Shown: positions 14,406 to 24,600 of the stretch, one piece after another | How the letters are laid out: every line of letters begins with the position of its first letter | How positions within the stretch are numbered: the stretch's first letter is position 1 | DNA from: Dolomedes plantarius | Lineage: Eukaryota > Arthropoda > Arachnida > Araneae > Dolomedidae | Direction: 5' to 3' | NCBI GenBank assembly: GCA_907164885.2 | Contig: OU015490.1 | Coordinates: 224,373,054-224,437,053 of the forward strand | DNA length: 64,000 nucleotides | Notes under the pieces: model-generated | The model's database searches: none | Seen by the model: only the letters and a program-made list of their open reading frames with translations | Told to the model about the DNA's origin: nothing | Translations under genes and position numbers: made by a program

Positions 14406-16061
14406 CAGAAGTAAACAAAAATAAATATAACTTCATGTATGCAATGACTAAACTATTCCAAATCTATTTTAACCTTTACACAAAATTTCTCAAAGTAACT
14501 GAGCAATTAACCTATTTTTACAAGATGATTATCCCCAGAAATGGAGATTGGTAACCATTTTAGAAACATATCTTCACCATGTAATGGCTAGAGCAACAAT
14601 AACCAAGGAAATAGTTTGAGCACTGAGTTAACCTAAAAGCCTTATAATCAGAAAATTTCTTTAGTGTCTATAATAGGAAAATAAGAGATGTATCATGTGA
14701 AAATTTAGTTACATAAATATGCTGTCGTAAATATAAGAGCAGCCCAAATGAAAGGCAGATTTTTGTTTAAACAGCAGTGGTTAAATACCCAAAGCTTTGT
14801 GTGTGCATCAGTAGCTGATGTTCTATGTTACAAACAAAGCTGCTATGATTGGAAAGTGTCAGTATGGTGTTTGAACATGTTTAAGCAAGGTGACTACATA
14901 TGGTCGTGACATGAATTCGTACAAACAGGTCCAGCAAGTGGTTATTCAATTTTTGTCGGTAGGTGTTACAAAAGCTGAAATTTATCGTCATATGAGGGTT
15001 ATGTATAGACATGAGTGTCTGTCACAATGCATAGAAATTAGATGGCATAGGGAATTTCATAAAGGGTGTGTGATTACGGGATATGTCGAGACCTGCTCAA
15101 GTGCATTTGACAATCATCATGGAATTGACACTGTGGACAAGATTTACTGTGACACTTCCGCTGGGAGATTCTCGACCATACAATCTACAGCCTCAACCTA
15201 CCACCTACCACATCTTAGCTCCACTGGCTTTAAAGGGTCACCAGTCTGCAAATGATCCAGAGGTTTGGTACATCATTCAAGACTGGTTTGGCAAACAACC
15301 ACAGATGTAGGGCGCAGTGGCCCAGAGATCTGAAAGTCCCTGGTTCGATGCTCGTTGCTGCAAATCCACCGCCATGTTCACTAATGATGGCCATGGTATG
15401 TAAAATTGGGCATGACTGCAATGTCCTCCAAGTTCTCAAATTTACCTCTGGAAGTACGGGGTCAAGTGTTCTGGTCTCGTCACTTGACCGGTCATTTAGC
15501 CAAGTTGGACTCCGACCCTTGTGGTGCTAATTCAAAACAGGAGCCGTACCTTCATTGCCCATAGCCTTCAGGACTTGATCTGATGTTGCTGTCGGTCAAG
15601 TGGCATAAGCAACAACAACAACCACAGACGTTCTTCAGACAAAATCTAGTAAGCACTGGGACACTTGCTTGAACAAATAAGGCGATTATGTGTAGTAGAT
15701 ATGCAGATCATGTATCACTAATACTTCCTGTATGTTCACATATTCCAACCATTGCATAAAAAAACCAAAAGTCTCACTTTCATTTGGACCACCCTTATAA
15801 TTTGATTGTTTGCATCCTGTATTCATAATAAATATTCATGTTTTCCAATCAATGGACTGATTTTTGCCCAAACTCACTTAAAAAAGCTTCAAGAAACCTC
15901 TATGTTGGAACCTTAAGGTCAAAAATAAAATCCAAAGCATGAAGGTTAAGTTGAAATAAACATACAATTTAGCAGTTGTGAAAAACCATAAAATGGTACT
16001 ACATAAGAAGGAAACAATAATTTTGACTACAAAATATTTATTCTTATTATCACTATTTCTT

Positions 16062-16093
<32 letters not shown>

Positions 16094-19000
16094 TTTAGAA
16101 TAGTATCATGAGTTTCATTTATACCATTAAATGAACCTCCAAAAATAGAAGAAATATATCATTTTAAAATAGAATGAAGATACAGTAATAACTGCAAATT
16201 TCATATTAACGTAGGTAGGCTGAAAAGTAATGCCCACATGCTTGTAGAGCGCGAACGAAATGACCTTTAAAACAGCGCCAAGTGGCATTTGGAAGTTCCA
16301 TCCCTCCTCAATACGCATGCACAGGTTTGAAATCGTTGTGTTCATCCTGTGTATTTTGAAAAGCGGCAGTATGGAGACGTGTTCTAGTGCTATGTCAACG
16401 GCGAGTTATACAGCGTGCTGTTATTGAATTTTTAACAGCTGAAAAAGTGAGTCCTACTGAGATTCATCGTCGTTTAAAGGCTGTTTAAGGTAATGATGCT
16501 GTTGATAGGGGTACTGTAAATTGATGGGTAATAAAATTTCGTGGTTTCGAGCCTGGAAAAGCCATAATTGTTGATGAAACACACAACGGATGTCCGATCA
16601 CTGCCATAGACGATGCAAACTCGTTGCAATTTGATTCAAAATGACCGGCGAATCACTCAAAAGCGTATCGCAAACCATAATGGAGTATTCAAGGAATGTG
16701 TCTGCTTCATTATAGAACGATTGGGATACCATAAAATCTGTGCTCGATGGGTACCATGCCGCCTCACAGGCGAGAACAGTGTCGGACTGGAGAGGCTCTG
16801 CGAAACCTGAAGTTTGAACCGATTCCACACCCTCCTTATTCCCCCGATCTTGCGCCTTGAAATTATTATTTTTTTTTCCTCTACTCAAGAGAGACCTAAA
16901 GGGTAATCATTACACCTCGGACGATGTGGTGAAGGCAGCTGTCAAGTTGTGGATTCGAGAAAAGCCGGAAGAATTTTTCAGTGACGGAATGAGAAAACTT
17001 GTTACACGTTGGGAGAAATGTGTTAGCCTTAACGTTGACTATTTTGAAAAATAAATATATGATTTTGAAGCTTAAGAACTGTACTTTAATGTTCTTTTTG
17101 CCCGATCTCGCTATTTCTTTTTGTTCGCGCTCTACAAGCATGTGTGCATTACTTTTCAGCCTACCCTCGTATAATTGAAAAGATCATATATAATCTACAA
17201 CAAAAATATAATTTCTATATGAGATAAACTAATTTCTTAAAAAACTGTATCAACTTATTTTACTCATGATAATAAAAAATATATACATTATTGATAATGT
17301 TCTTACAGATCCATATTGCTAAACAGTAGACACACATTCAATAAAAAATAATTTTCAAATTATTTTCAAAAAACTTACTTCAGCAGTTAAACCTGTAAGA
17401 GCAAACCATTTCATATTGGCATCTGTTACATAATGGACGAGTTGCATATTTTTCATTCTTGGATCTCGGGAGAATATTTTTATTGGTAATGAAAAATCTA
17501 ACAAGAGAGAAGAAAAGAAACCAAAATTATAATTTTTGAGGAATTCAATGGGCATGGAGCTTTTTTAAATTTACCTTACAATACGGTTTTTAAATTCATC
17601 AATCATATAATGCAAATATGAAAATTAATAGTAATAATATGAAAATTAATTTGAAACAAAAAAATAAAATTGAATTTAAGCATTATATTACTTATAATCA
17701 TGTACAAAAAAGTGTTAAAATCACAATTAAATAACAATGACTTCATAAAAGAAATTAGAACTGCAGCTATTAAGAGATCAATATACTAACTAATAGCATG
17801 TTAATTTTAATTACCTGTTTCAAGGTACCAATGATAAACTGAAGATTCTGATACAATAACTATTGTTGAAGAATCAATCCAAGTCCAAAAATGAATGGGG
17901 TAATTTAATGAGCACCTATGCAAGGAATTTCGGCTTTTTAGATCATATACTTGAAAAATTGAACCAGCTGTAATGAGAGAGAGATGTTATTAAATGTCAT
18001 GTAAATAAGATTTCTTAACAATTACTTAAATTTTCTAAAATAGTTTCAATGTATGATGAAAACACTATCTTCACAATATCAACACAAATCTGATTTTAAA
18101 AAATGAAGATTAACTGTACTAATAAAGAAATTTAATTTATAGATACTAAATTTTTTTGGATATTGTAGTTATGAAAAATTTTGAAGAAAATAGTTTGCTG
18201 ACAACAAAATACTTTACATTAATTGGGATAATACAGTAATATTTAGAGCTGATGCCTAAATATAATTAAGCAGGCATATCCTGCAAACATGCCGAAATAC
18301 ATTTGGGCATGTCTGCAGGTTTCACTTTGCTATGAAATAAATACTTAAGCATACTGCAAATATTTGTACTAAAGTTAGTAGTTTGCCATGTTAACATACA
18401 TTCTATAACGATATGGAATACTTCTGTTCAGGTTGGGCAAGTGAAAATATGATCACTTATCCTATCATTGGGAGTAAAATTTTTATTACCTTTGATTCCC
18501 ATACAAGAAGAATACACAATATTTTATATATATATATATATATATATAAGTATATACACACAGTGGAACCTCGATTGATTGTTTCCCAAATAATCATTTT
18601 CCTGTATGTGTCATTTACTTCATCAAGTCCTCATGATAATATTTATTTATTTTTATTCTTTTGGTCCCACAATTATCATTCAGTGCAATAGGTCCCTTTA
18701 AAAACGATAGATGGTATATATATATATATATATATATATATGCATACACACACAAATGTGTGTGTTATGCCAAATTATCCTACTCTCTTATTCTATTACT
18801 CTCCTACATCAATCCCGACCTACAAATTACATTTCTAATTGATATATTTCTTCTAATTTTTTGGCATCTTTTATAAAAAAAATTCTCTCATAGTGTGGAA
18901 AGTTGTATTTAATCTCAACACAGAAACTGCAATACAGTATTTTGCGGGCCAGCCTATTATCCAATTAACTGATATTTGTAGTAATGGGGTCAAGCAGATG

Positions 19001-19204
19001 GTAGAAAGTTCGGGTGCAAGATGGGTGTATATTAAAGGCTCTAGTGAATGATGAAATAGAGAATAAGTGAAAAACATATAACAGATTACTGAAAATGCAC
19101 TTGATGGACCATAAGGAATTTATTTTATTGCCATAACTACAACCAAGTTTACTATAAAGGCTTATGAGCATAACAGGATGATGATTAAAAGTACAAACAA
19201 ACAA

Positions 19205-19248
<44 letters not shown>

Positions 19249-21560
19249 GAATATAAAACTAACATTTCATAAAGAACTTATGGTTAACAGATAAAATTTT
19301 CAAACCTTTTACAGCAATAATTGGCTTGAAAGGATTCATTTGTGCACAGTCAGCTACAGCTTGGTAAGTGCGAGATAAAGAATTGTGGGGATTCAATACA
19401 GTTATAGCTGTGCTATTTTCTAAATTTGAGAGCCTGTCAAAAAAATTGAAAATAATTTCATGTTTGCAGATATCATAATAAGGGATTAAACAAAATGCAC
19501 CATAATTCTAAGTTTATATTTTGTAAAGGCTTTTGTACTCAGTCATAGAACAGGAAAAAGTTTAAAATAAAATAACACTGAAAAGAAATGTTACATCCCT
19601 ACATTCACAAAAATCTTGCACATACTATATTAAATTATAACTATACACTATATTAAACACTTTTAATCTTAAGTGTGACATATGTAATACATCAGACAAT
19701 GGTCAACTATAAAATGCTAAAAAATGACAACAGTCTAGGAAAAGATAATATCAACCACTATAACAGTAGTATATTATAAAAACAATATGAAAAATGAACT
19801 TACATTTTTGAATGACGAATACAGATCCATTGGTCAGAAGTCATGGTTACACGTGGCCATGTTATATGTTCCAGGGGAATTCGAAGGTGAGTTAACTGAA
19901 AAAAAAAGAAGAGAAAGGTATATAAAAAAACAACTTAAAACAAATAAAAATAAGATCTGCAATCTAAAAACTTTAAGCATCTACAACTTCAAAAGATATC
20001 TCTCATGAAGATTAAAAGAATGAAAAATATTCAATTTTCTAGACAAATAATGATACAGTATTAATAGCATTAATAAACAAAACTTAGTTGAAGACTTCAT
20101 GAATACTTAAATAAAAATACTTAGTAATGCACTTTATGGCTGGAAGTACTCATTTTCAAATTAAGGTGATATTATAACTAATAACAAAATGCTCTTGGGT
20201 TTGATTTTTCCTAAATACAACTACTTATACCTAATAAAAATACATTATATTAGTACATAGCACCATCAACAAAATAAATCAATGTGATAACCATTTAAAA
20301 TTTAACTAAGACATTATGCATTAGAGTCATGTTTCAAGTTTGTAAGCTCTTATTTGTATATAAATATTTAATATCTAGAACTATTTCATATGCATGAATA
20401 CATAAGAGTGCTGGTTAAAATTTTTTAAAGGAAATCATAAATACTTTTCTTATTTTGGTAAAAGTAGCACCTTCTAAATTATTGGCTTAATGCTAAATAA
20501 AATGAATGCAACAAACCCTACATAGTTGAGTTATGCGAACCTCCTCCTGTCGGACGATCGTTGAATGACTAGGATGCTGGCTTTCGGTACCAGAGTCTGT
20601 GAGTTCAAGTCCCACTATTGGTATGGATGTTTGTAGCCGTTCAGAATCGGCTTTAAGCTGTAGGTCCCAGTCTAATTAGCCCTCATATAGCAAAAAATGA
20701 CCATAGTGCTCTCAACCAAACCAAGCCATGTGAATCTCCTGATTTTGAGATGGACTTTATTAATTATTTACTGCTATAATGTAAGGAAGTCGAAGTTTGA
20801 ATTACTTTTTTCACAACTGAAAATAAGTGCTGATCTGTTTGTTATTTGACAACAGTCCTAAATTTTAACTGATGATTAGATTAATCTATCTACATTTTGA
20901 GAATTTTTACAACCATACTTTTACTGACATATTGTTACTCATTTCATAAATCATTTACATAATTTTCACAACCAAGATCAAGTGTTAACCATGGAAGTCT
21001 TACAAAGAACTTAGTTGCTTCATAAAGAACAGATGTTTTCTTACAAATAGTGTACAACCAGTTCATACAGAAATGCCAAAGTTAGAAAATATTGAAAGGG
21101 TCAAATGTTTCGGTAATAAATACTACATATGTAATAGAAGCAAATATTTTACTGTAAATTACATTTAACTATCAAAGTAAGTAAAGTATCAAAGTAGTAA
21201 AGTACAAAACTCTTAACAGATCAAACAGATAACCTATATTCAGCATTAAAAAAATGAAGTCCTAAACAGCGATTGCTTGGTACATCCAAAATTTTGGTAC
21301 GTTACCATGCAAGGAAAGCAAGTAAATTTTCATATATGAGTAACATCACTGCTTTCTGTTTATTACTTAAGGTGCACAATAAAAATTTCGAATAAGAGGG
21401 CAAGACCAGACACTAAAATCACCCATGTAACAGTCCTGAATAGGAATTGTTTTGCTTCCAGTGTATTCATTGGTTATGCCTTGCTAAGGAGCCCATAACA
21501 AGGACAAAACCTAGGTTCAAGCTTACCTGTATGCTGGAGATGTATATGTGTGTGTGTATG

Positions 21561-21646
<86 letters not shown>

Positions 21647-22619
21647 TATATACAATGGAATCTCGATCGATCATTTTTGGAATCATCGTTTTCCCGTATG
21701 TGTCGTTTATTTCATTCAGTCCCGATGATCATATTGTTTTGTTATGTTCCTGGATCTATCGTTTTCCCGCATTTATCGTTCAGTTCAGTCAGTTCCTTGA
21801 AAAACGATAGATCGAGATTCCACTGTATATATATATATATATATATATATATTTCCTACTTGCTGTGTTGTGTAGATATTTGTGGACTGATAGGAGCTTT
21901 AGGATACTTCACATAAAACTTGGTTAGAATTCATAAATTTGGAGAATTTTATAAACGACGAGCTTATGTTTATTGATCCATGCTAAGAAATTTTGGGAAT
22001 TTACCTGGTGCTAGGTATTAAGAATCAGATAATTTGAGTAGAGCTGCTTTAATATTCCAACAGGCAATATGAACAGTGCACTTAAGTAGGAATCCCCCCC
22101 CCCTTGTATTGTTTGTAGTTCAGTTTCTGTCTTCTGCAGCAGATAATATAGAGTGAATTCCTCTAAATTCTATAATTTTACATTACTCAATTTATAAAGT
22201 CTGTAATAATGCTAAAAATCCAGTATTTTAGAATGAAAAATTCCAGTACAATTATGAATCTGATAGCACAGATTTACAAAATTTTAAAAATTTGACTTTT
22301 GACTTTCATCTAATACCATTACATTATTGGGATGAATTTAAAATTACAATTTAGCTTATTGTCTTTTAAACTTGATTTCTGGACAAGTTCAATTTTTTTT
22401 TATTATTATTTGCCAAATTCAAAAATGAAGTCCACATATTAATTTTAAGTTAAAAATGAATGTTTTATCAGTCAATATATATTTTTAATATACAGTTTAT
22501 ATATATTTATTATTAAATAAATATAAATTAGAGTAACTACATAGCAGTTTATATACCTGAAGCAATTCTGTGATTCGTAATGGAGGTCTCATTACTTGTT
22601 GGTCCTTTGGCCTGAACAT
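8478..22619 (-). CDS. Truncated clathrin heavy chain-like protein (terminal beta-propeller plus linker start only)
   Basis: Nine exons join in frame: 22619-22557, 19895-19804, 19433-19306, 17967-17815, 17497-17379, 14179-14015, 13585-13469, 9065-8892, 8594-8478, giving 375 residues. All introns are GT-AG. The product follows the clathrin heavy chain N-terminal domain throughout: a LQxxxLxxxxxxITWP-type start, DCAQMNPFKPIIAVKAG (human has DSAIMNPxxKVIALKAG), FWTWIDSSTIVIVSESSVYHW, WFALTGLTAE, QIYSVD, and VITKYGALHLCDLETC. In clathrin this seven-bladed propeller binds clathrin-box adaptors at the membrane. The protein then enters the linker (NGQVLSVDLKKELL) and stops at TGA 8480-8478, where true heavy chains run on to about 1,675 residues. 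No leg or hub exons are visible downstream. Start ATG at 22619 has context TTCACCATG and lies 30 nt inside an exon whose acceptor is at 22650, so a non-coding first exon is expected upstream. An intact frame and splice sites argue against a pseudogene. Confidence 0.88.
8892..9065 (-). CDS. Clathrin-like exon 8 (last propeller blade)
   Basis: Residues 280-337. Contains GLVFVITKYGALHLCDLETC, close to clathrin VVFLITKYGYIHLYDLETG, then EGIIAISRNGQ. It is rich in cysteine compared with clathrin. Confidence 0.9.
9310..9829. mobile_element. MITE with pogo/Tigger-like terminal inverted repeats
   Basis: Ends ATACACCCATACCTCACTTT at the left and, inverted, ATACACCTATACCTCACTAT at the right, about 26 bp imperfect. 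The interior repeats 'GGCCATAAA/GGCCGTATAAC' motifs near both ends, as non-autonomous pogo-class elements do. No coding content. It sits in the intron between clathrin-like exons 7 and 8. Confidence 0.7.
10330..11090. mobile_element. Possible pogo/Tigger remnant
   Basis: The right part (10800-11090) repeats the motif 'GGTTGATTCTTATAACC' with an inverted AACCACT...AGTGGTGGTT and 'CTGCTTTGATTGGCAG', like Tigger subterminal sequence. On the minus strand the left part reads a degenerate C terminus ending SLRQTTIENFL, of the kind ending Tigger transposases. Both points are weak individually. Confidence 0.3.
11130..12795 (+). pseudogene. piggyBac transposase relic (PGBD-like)
   Basis: Frameshifted and stop-riddled, but the piggyBac domain order is readable. 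There is an acidic N terminus (DDFLDSDYEEADFEYSGSD), then DDELIDIITTKTNRYA, then the catalytic-core segment IDKSLLL and PLKRVRFGIKSYLLCESKS, then DYNDKMGGMDKV with a separate lariat-like GNKIFQDYFLSFIGFG, and a C-terminal cysteine cluster (CALCSHK...CxxC). It lies in an intron of the clathrin-like gene on the opposite strand. No full-length frame remains, so it is inactive. Confidence 0.8.
13469..13585 (-). CDS. Clathrin-like exon 7
   Basis: Residues 241-279, starting LHVVELG and ending WYRYDFPSSIQ, aligned with clathrin KLHIIEVGxPPxGN and NDFPVAMQI. Phase 0 at both ends. Confidence 0.88.
14015..14179 (-). CDS. Clathrin-like exon 6
   Basis: Residues 186-240, starting DNHVIGVTQIYSVDHNLCQN, matching the clathrin VxGxMQLYSVDRxxSQ strand pair. 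Phase 0 at both ends. Confidence 0.88.
14363..14402. repeat. (TA)n microsatellite
   Basis: About 40 bp of uninterrupted TA dinucleotides in a clathrin-like intron. Confidence 0.95.
14732..15799 (+). mobile_element. mariner relic with a SINE inserted in it
   Basis: Terminal inverted repeats of about 32 bp: left TATAAGAGCAGCCCAAATGA, right (inverted) TATAAGGGTGGTCCAAATGA. Inside, the N-terminal HTH of a mariner transposase is readable (VVIQFLSVGVTKAEIYRHMR, RWHREFHKGCV). After an internal deletion, the C terminus follows (SANDPEVWYIIQDWFGKQPQ), then across the SINE KHWDTCLNK with stops. The catalytic DDD core is missing. Confidence 0.85.
15308..15616 (+). mobile_element. tRNA-derived SINE, copy 1
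   Basis: Starts TAGGGCGCAGTGGCCCAGAG with a B-box-like GGTTCGATGC and ends in a (CAA)n-type tail. It is flanked by a 14-bp target duplication, AACAACCACAGATG at 15294-15307 and AACAACCACAGACG at 15617-15630. Removing it restores the mariner reading frame (GKQPQ then TFFRQ), which confirms the boundaries. Confidence 0.85.
16066..16088. repeat. (TAA)n microsatellite
   Basis: About eight TAA units in a clathrin-like intron. Confidence 0.9.
16210..17169 (+). mobile_element. mariner relic 2 with long terminal inverted repeats
   Basis: Ends are inverted copies for about 45 bp: GTAGGCTGAAAAGTAATGCC at the left, and at the right, inverted, GTAGGCTGAAAAGTAATGCA, continuing through ATGCTTGTAGAGCGCGAAC on both sides. 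The interior encodes broken mariner transposase: VIEFLTAEKVSPTEIHRRLK, then HPPYSPDLAP, then FFSVTE and LHVGRNV with several stops and a deletion before the second catalytic Asp. Confidence 0.87.
17379..17497 (-). CDS. Clathrin-like exon 5
   Basis: Residues 146-185: IKIFSRDPRMKNMQLVHYVT then DANMKWFALTGLTAE, matching the clathrin RTDxKQKWLLLTGISA block. Ends in phase 0 at GTAAGT. Confidence 0.88.
17815..17967 (-). CDS. Clathrin-like exon 4 (clathrin-box groove region)
   Basis: Residues 95-146. It covers the segment that forms the clathrin-box groove in real clathrin. By eye, the Gln and the aromatic position of that groove are kept (Q, then Y for F), and the groove lysine is Arg. This numbering is from memory. 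FWTWIDSSTIVIVSESSVYHW follows. Confidence 0.88.
18521..18548. repeat. (TA)n microsatellite abutting a MITE
   Basis: TA dinucleotides just left of the MITE at 18561. Confidence 0.9.
18561..18714. mobile_element. pogo/Tigger-like MITE, copy 1 (right end lost)
   Basis: Starts CAGTGGAACCTCGATTGATT, the pogo-class terminus. The interior matches the 21653-21825 copy over most of its length (CCTGTATGTGTCATTTACTT against CCCGTATGTGTCGTTTATTT). It stops at AAAACGATAGATGG, where the other copy still has its terminal repeat, and runs directly into (TA)n. Confidence 0.75.
18715..18740. repeat. (TA)n microsatellite abutting the MITE
   Basis: TA dinucleotides immediately following the truncated MITE end. 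Confidence 0.9.
19204..19248. repeat. (CA)n(TA)n compound microsatellite
   Basis: CA run followed by TA run in a clathrin-like intron. Confidence 0.95.
19306..19433 (-). CDS. Clathrin-like exon 3
   Basis: Residues 52-95, including ADCAQMNPFKPIIAVK, matching the highly conserved clathrin blade-1/2 junction. Acceptor CAG at 19434-19436; donor GTTTGA, a weaker donor than the others. Confidence 0.88.
19804..19895 (-). CDS. Clathrin-like exon 2
   Basis: Residues 22-52, including TMTSDQWICIRHSK, the counterpart of the first propeller blade segment of clathrin (TMESDKFICIREK). Ends in phase 2 at donor GTAAGT. Confidence 0.88.
20545..20765 (+). mobile_element. tRNA-derived SINE, copy 2
   Basis: Contains a tRNA-like promoter head with a B box GAGTTCAAGTCCC about 60 nt into the element, followed by unrelated body sequence (CCATAGTGCTCTCAACCAAA). 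Markedly less AT-rich than its surroundings. I could not define target duplications, so the ends are approximate. Confidence 0.6.
21550..21652. repeat. Compound GT/TA/CA/CATA microsatellite
   Basis: Successive TG, TA, CA, TA and (CATA)n tracts. The open frames read from it on both strands are Ile-Tyr-Thr-His repeats and are not genes. Confidence 0.95.
21653..21825. mobile_element. pogo/Tigger-like MITE, copy 2 (complete)
   Basis: 173 bp, bounded by TA on both sides. Left terminus CAATGGAATCTCGATCGATC; right terminus, inverted, CAGTGGAATCTCGATCTATC. It sits inside a microsatellite, with (CATA)n(TA)n on the left and (TA)n on the right. It has no coding capacity. Confidence 0.85.
22557..22619 (-). 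CDS. Clathrin-like exon 1 (coding part)
   Basis: Encodes residues 1-21, MFRPKDQQVMRPPLRITELL plus Q. The exon extends to 22649 as 5' UTR (acceptor at 22650-22651). The donor is GTATAT at 22556-22551, phase 0. Confidence 0.82.
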
Positions 22620-23919
22620 GGTGAAGAAATAGGTACTGATGATTAATATCTGGAAAACAAAAAATTAAAGAATCAAACTATTTATAGTGGAAAGCATCTG
22701 ACATAACTAGTTAATTCAAGAATATTTCAAAACTAATGTAAACATTCCTGTACGTATTATTTACCAATTATTAATAGAATATGAGTAAATGAGAATATAC
22801 ACATTATAAGAAAGCAAGTATTCAAGTAAAAACAGATGAAGAGTAGAGATGTCATAGTAGTAAATTTTTCATTTAACAGGTGACTGTTTGCTATATCTTA
22901 TTTTCCCAGATATTTAAGATAATGGTTCAATTCTTTTCTTGTATAAACTTCAAAATATACTTTGTTTTTGACAAAGAATTCTACTTGGAAGCAATTACAA
23001 AATGTAAAATTTAATGCATAAATTAATTTTGATTTCATTTTAGCTAAATTTGTTGAATTTTATATATATCAATACTTTCACTCTCAAGCCAAAGTATGAT
23101 GGTTTACCTCAATTTCAAAAAGGGTTAAATTTCTCTTAACAGATAACATTCATGAGTTTGTAGATGAATTGAAAAGCACATTACAACAGTCACAAGGATT
23201 TTCTCAATTTATGGATCACAGGGGTTTCCTGTACAACTTTTCATATCCTAATGTTCTAATTTCAAAGAATTCACCAGAACTTTAATATTTAGGTTTATTT
23301 AATATAAAGTAAATTTTATTTCTAAACCTACCTTAAAAATTCAGACTAAAAGCAGTGATGCATTCCTATATTTCAGCACATATATAATCCTCTTTTTAAT
23401 CCCCTCCCCCCCAAATTTTTACAATTAGCAAGATCAAATGGATCTTTATTTCATCTGTTTTCTTTCTGTGAGTATATTTGCTTATGTAAAAAGGTAATTA
23501 TTTGCTGATCCATTTAAGAAATATGCATATGAAAATGTAATAAGGCATTTGTACTTAGCACATGAGATCTCAACTTATGCATAAAGAAAGGGCAAAACGT
23601 TTGTAGTTAAGCACATAGATTACTAAAACTCATATAGAAACGCATACCCGAGTCCATTTGTAAAATCATGGTACCCATTTGGTGCCCTTCTTCCTCCTAC
23701 GATTGCATAATTGACAGGGCATGAAACTATAAAATTTCTCCCAGAACTACCAATGATAACAATTTAACTTTGTGGCTTATCTACTTGCTAATATTATTAT
23801 GCATTATTATTTCTAATAGACATAAATATTGAGCAAAAGTAAACCCATGCATATAACTATACACATGCGCTTCATATATATGCGGCAGAAAAAAAAGTAA
23901 AAGTTTATATTTCTGAAAG

Positions 23920-24152
23920 TAGGGCTGTGGCGGCCTTGTGGTACAGCGCACTGGTTTTCGGTGCTGAGGGTGCTCAGATCGAAACCTGGCAAAGCACCAC
24001 TAAAATGCCTCCGTTTGTGCCGTCCCTTCATAGGGGGCAATGCTGGTCTGCCTATATGGCGCCCCCATAATAAAATGGCCAGCAAAACTGTGGTGAATTA
24101 TAGGCGAATGTCTTCGCGACAAGTGCCTCCGCATTGGAAAGAAAAATATATA
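23920..24152 (+). mobile_element. tRNA-derived SINE, copy 3
   Basis: GC-rich insert starting TAGGGCTGTGGCGGCCTTGT with B-box-like GATCGAAACCTGG. It is flanked by a perfect 14-bp target duplication TATATTTCTGAAAG at 23906-23919 and 24153-24166. It lies in the spacer between the two divergent genes. Confidence 0.85.
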
Positions 24153-24329
24153 TATATTTCTGAAAGCTTGTAATTCCTCAAATAAAGTGACTCTTGAAGG
24201 AGCTAATACAGAGCTGACACATGCTTTTGATGAGTTTGGGTTAGCTAGTATTTTTATTGCTATGGTTGTCTTTCCTGGAAAGTGGCATAGAAAATCTTAC
24301 CTGGAGCTTAATAGAGTGTAGAAGCCTGA

Positions 24330-24600
24330 TGTCAACAAGTACATCAAAGATTAAAATGGGCTGATCATCATATATGAATGAAGGAGGAGAGAAACCCAGG
24401 GAGAATATTTTTGGCCAAGCTAATCAGTATTCGACCAAAAGGTACACCAAGATTGAGATGGGATAACTGTCTCAAAAAAGGCCTCATCATTTTGAAAGCA
24501 AGAATTGAAAGACTATGGCTAAAAGCAGGTCACCCTGGTATAGGCTCCTTGAGAACACAAAGGTCCACCTGGGTTATTGAGCTATTGGAGAAAAAAAAAC
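24330..24600 (+). pseudogene. LINE reverse-transcriptase C-terminal relic
   Basis: Degenerate match to the tail of CR1/RTE-type LINE ORF2 proteins ('LRWxGHxxRM ... RPKGxPRLRWxDCxxKDLxxL ... WRxLxEKA.xHPGL'). Readable pieces are RPKGTPRLRWDNCLKKGL and, in another frame, NWKTMAKS-like sequence and KVHLGY. Several frameshifts; no function expected. Confidence 0.6.

Noticed and set aside
15308..15380. Candidate tRNA gene
   Set aside because: B box is present but it is followed by a SINE body, flanked by target duplications, and does not form a full cloverleaf by eye. The same applies to the heads at 20545 and 23920.
16598..17141. Open frames on both strands in this interval
   Set aside because: They lie wholly inside the second mariner relic and are chance or antisense frames.
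18413..19228. Several 70-90 codon frames with Ile-Tyr or Cys-Val repeats
   Set aside because: Translations of TA and CA microsatellites and an adjoining MITE.
21447..21916. Five overlapping frames rich in Ile, Tyr, Thr and His
   Set aside because: Translations of the compound microsatellite and the MITE.
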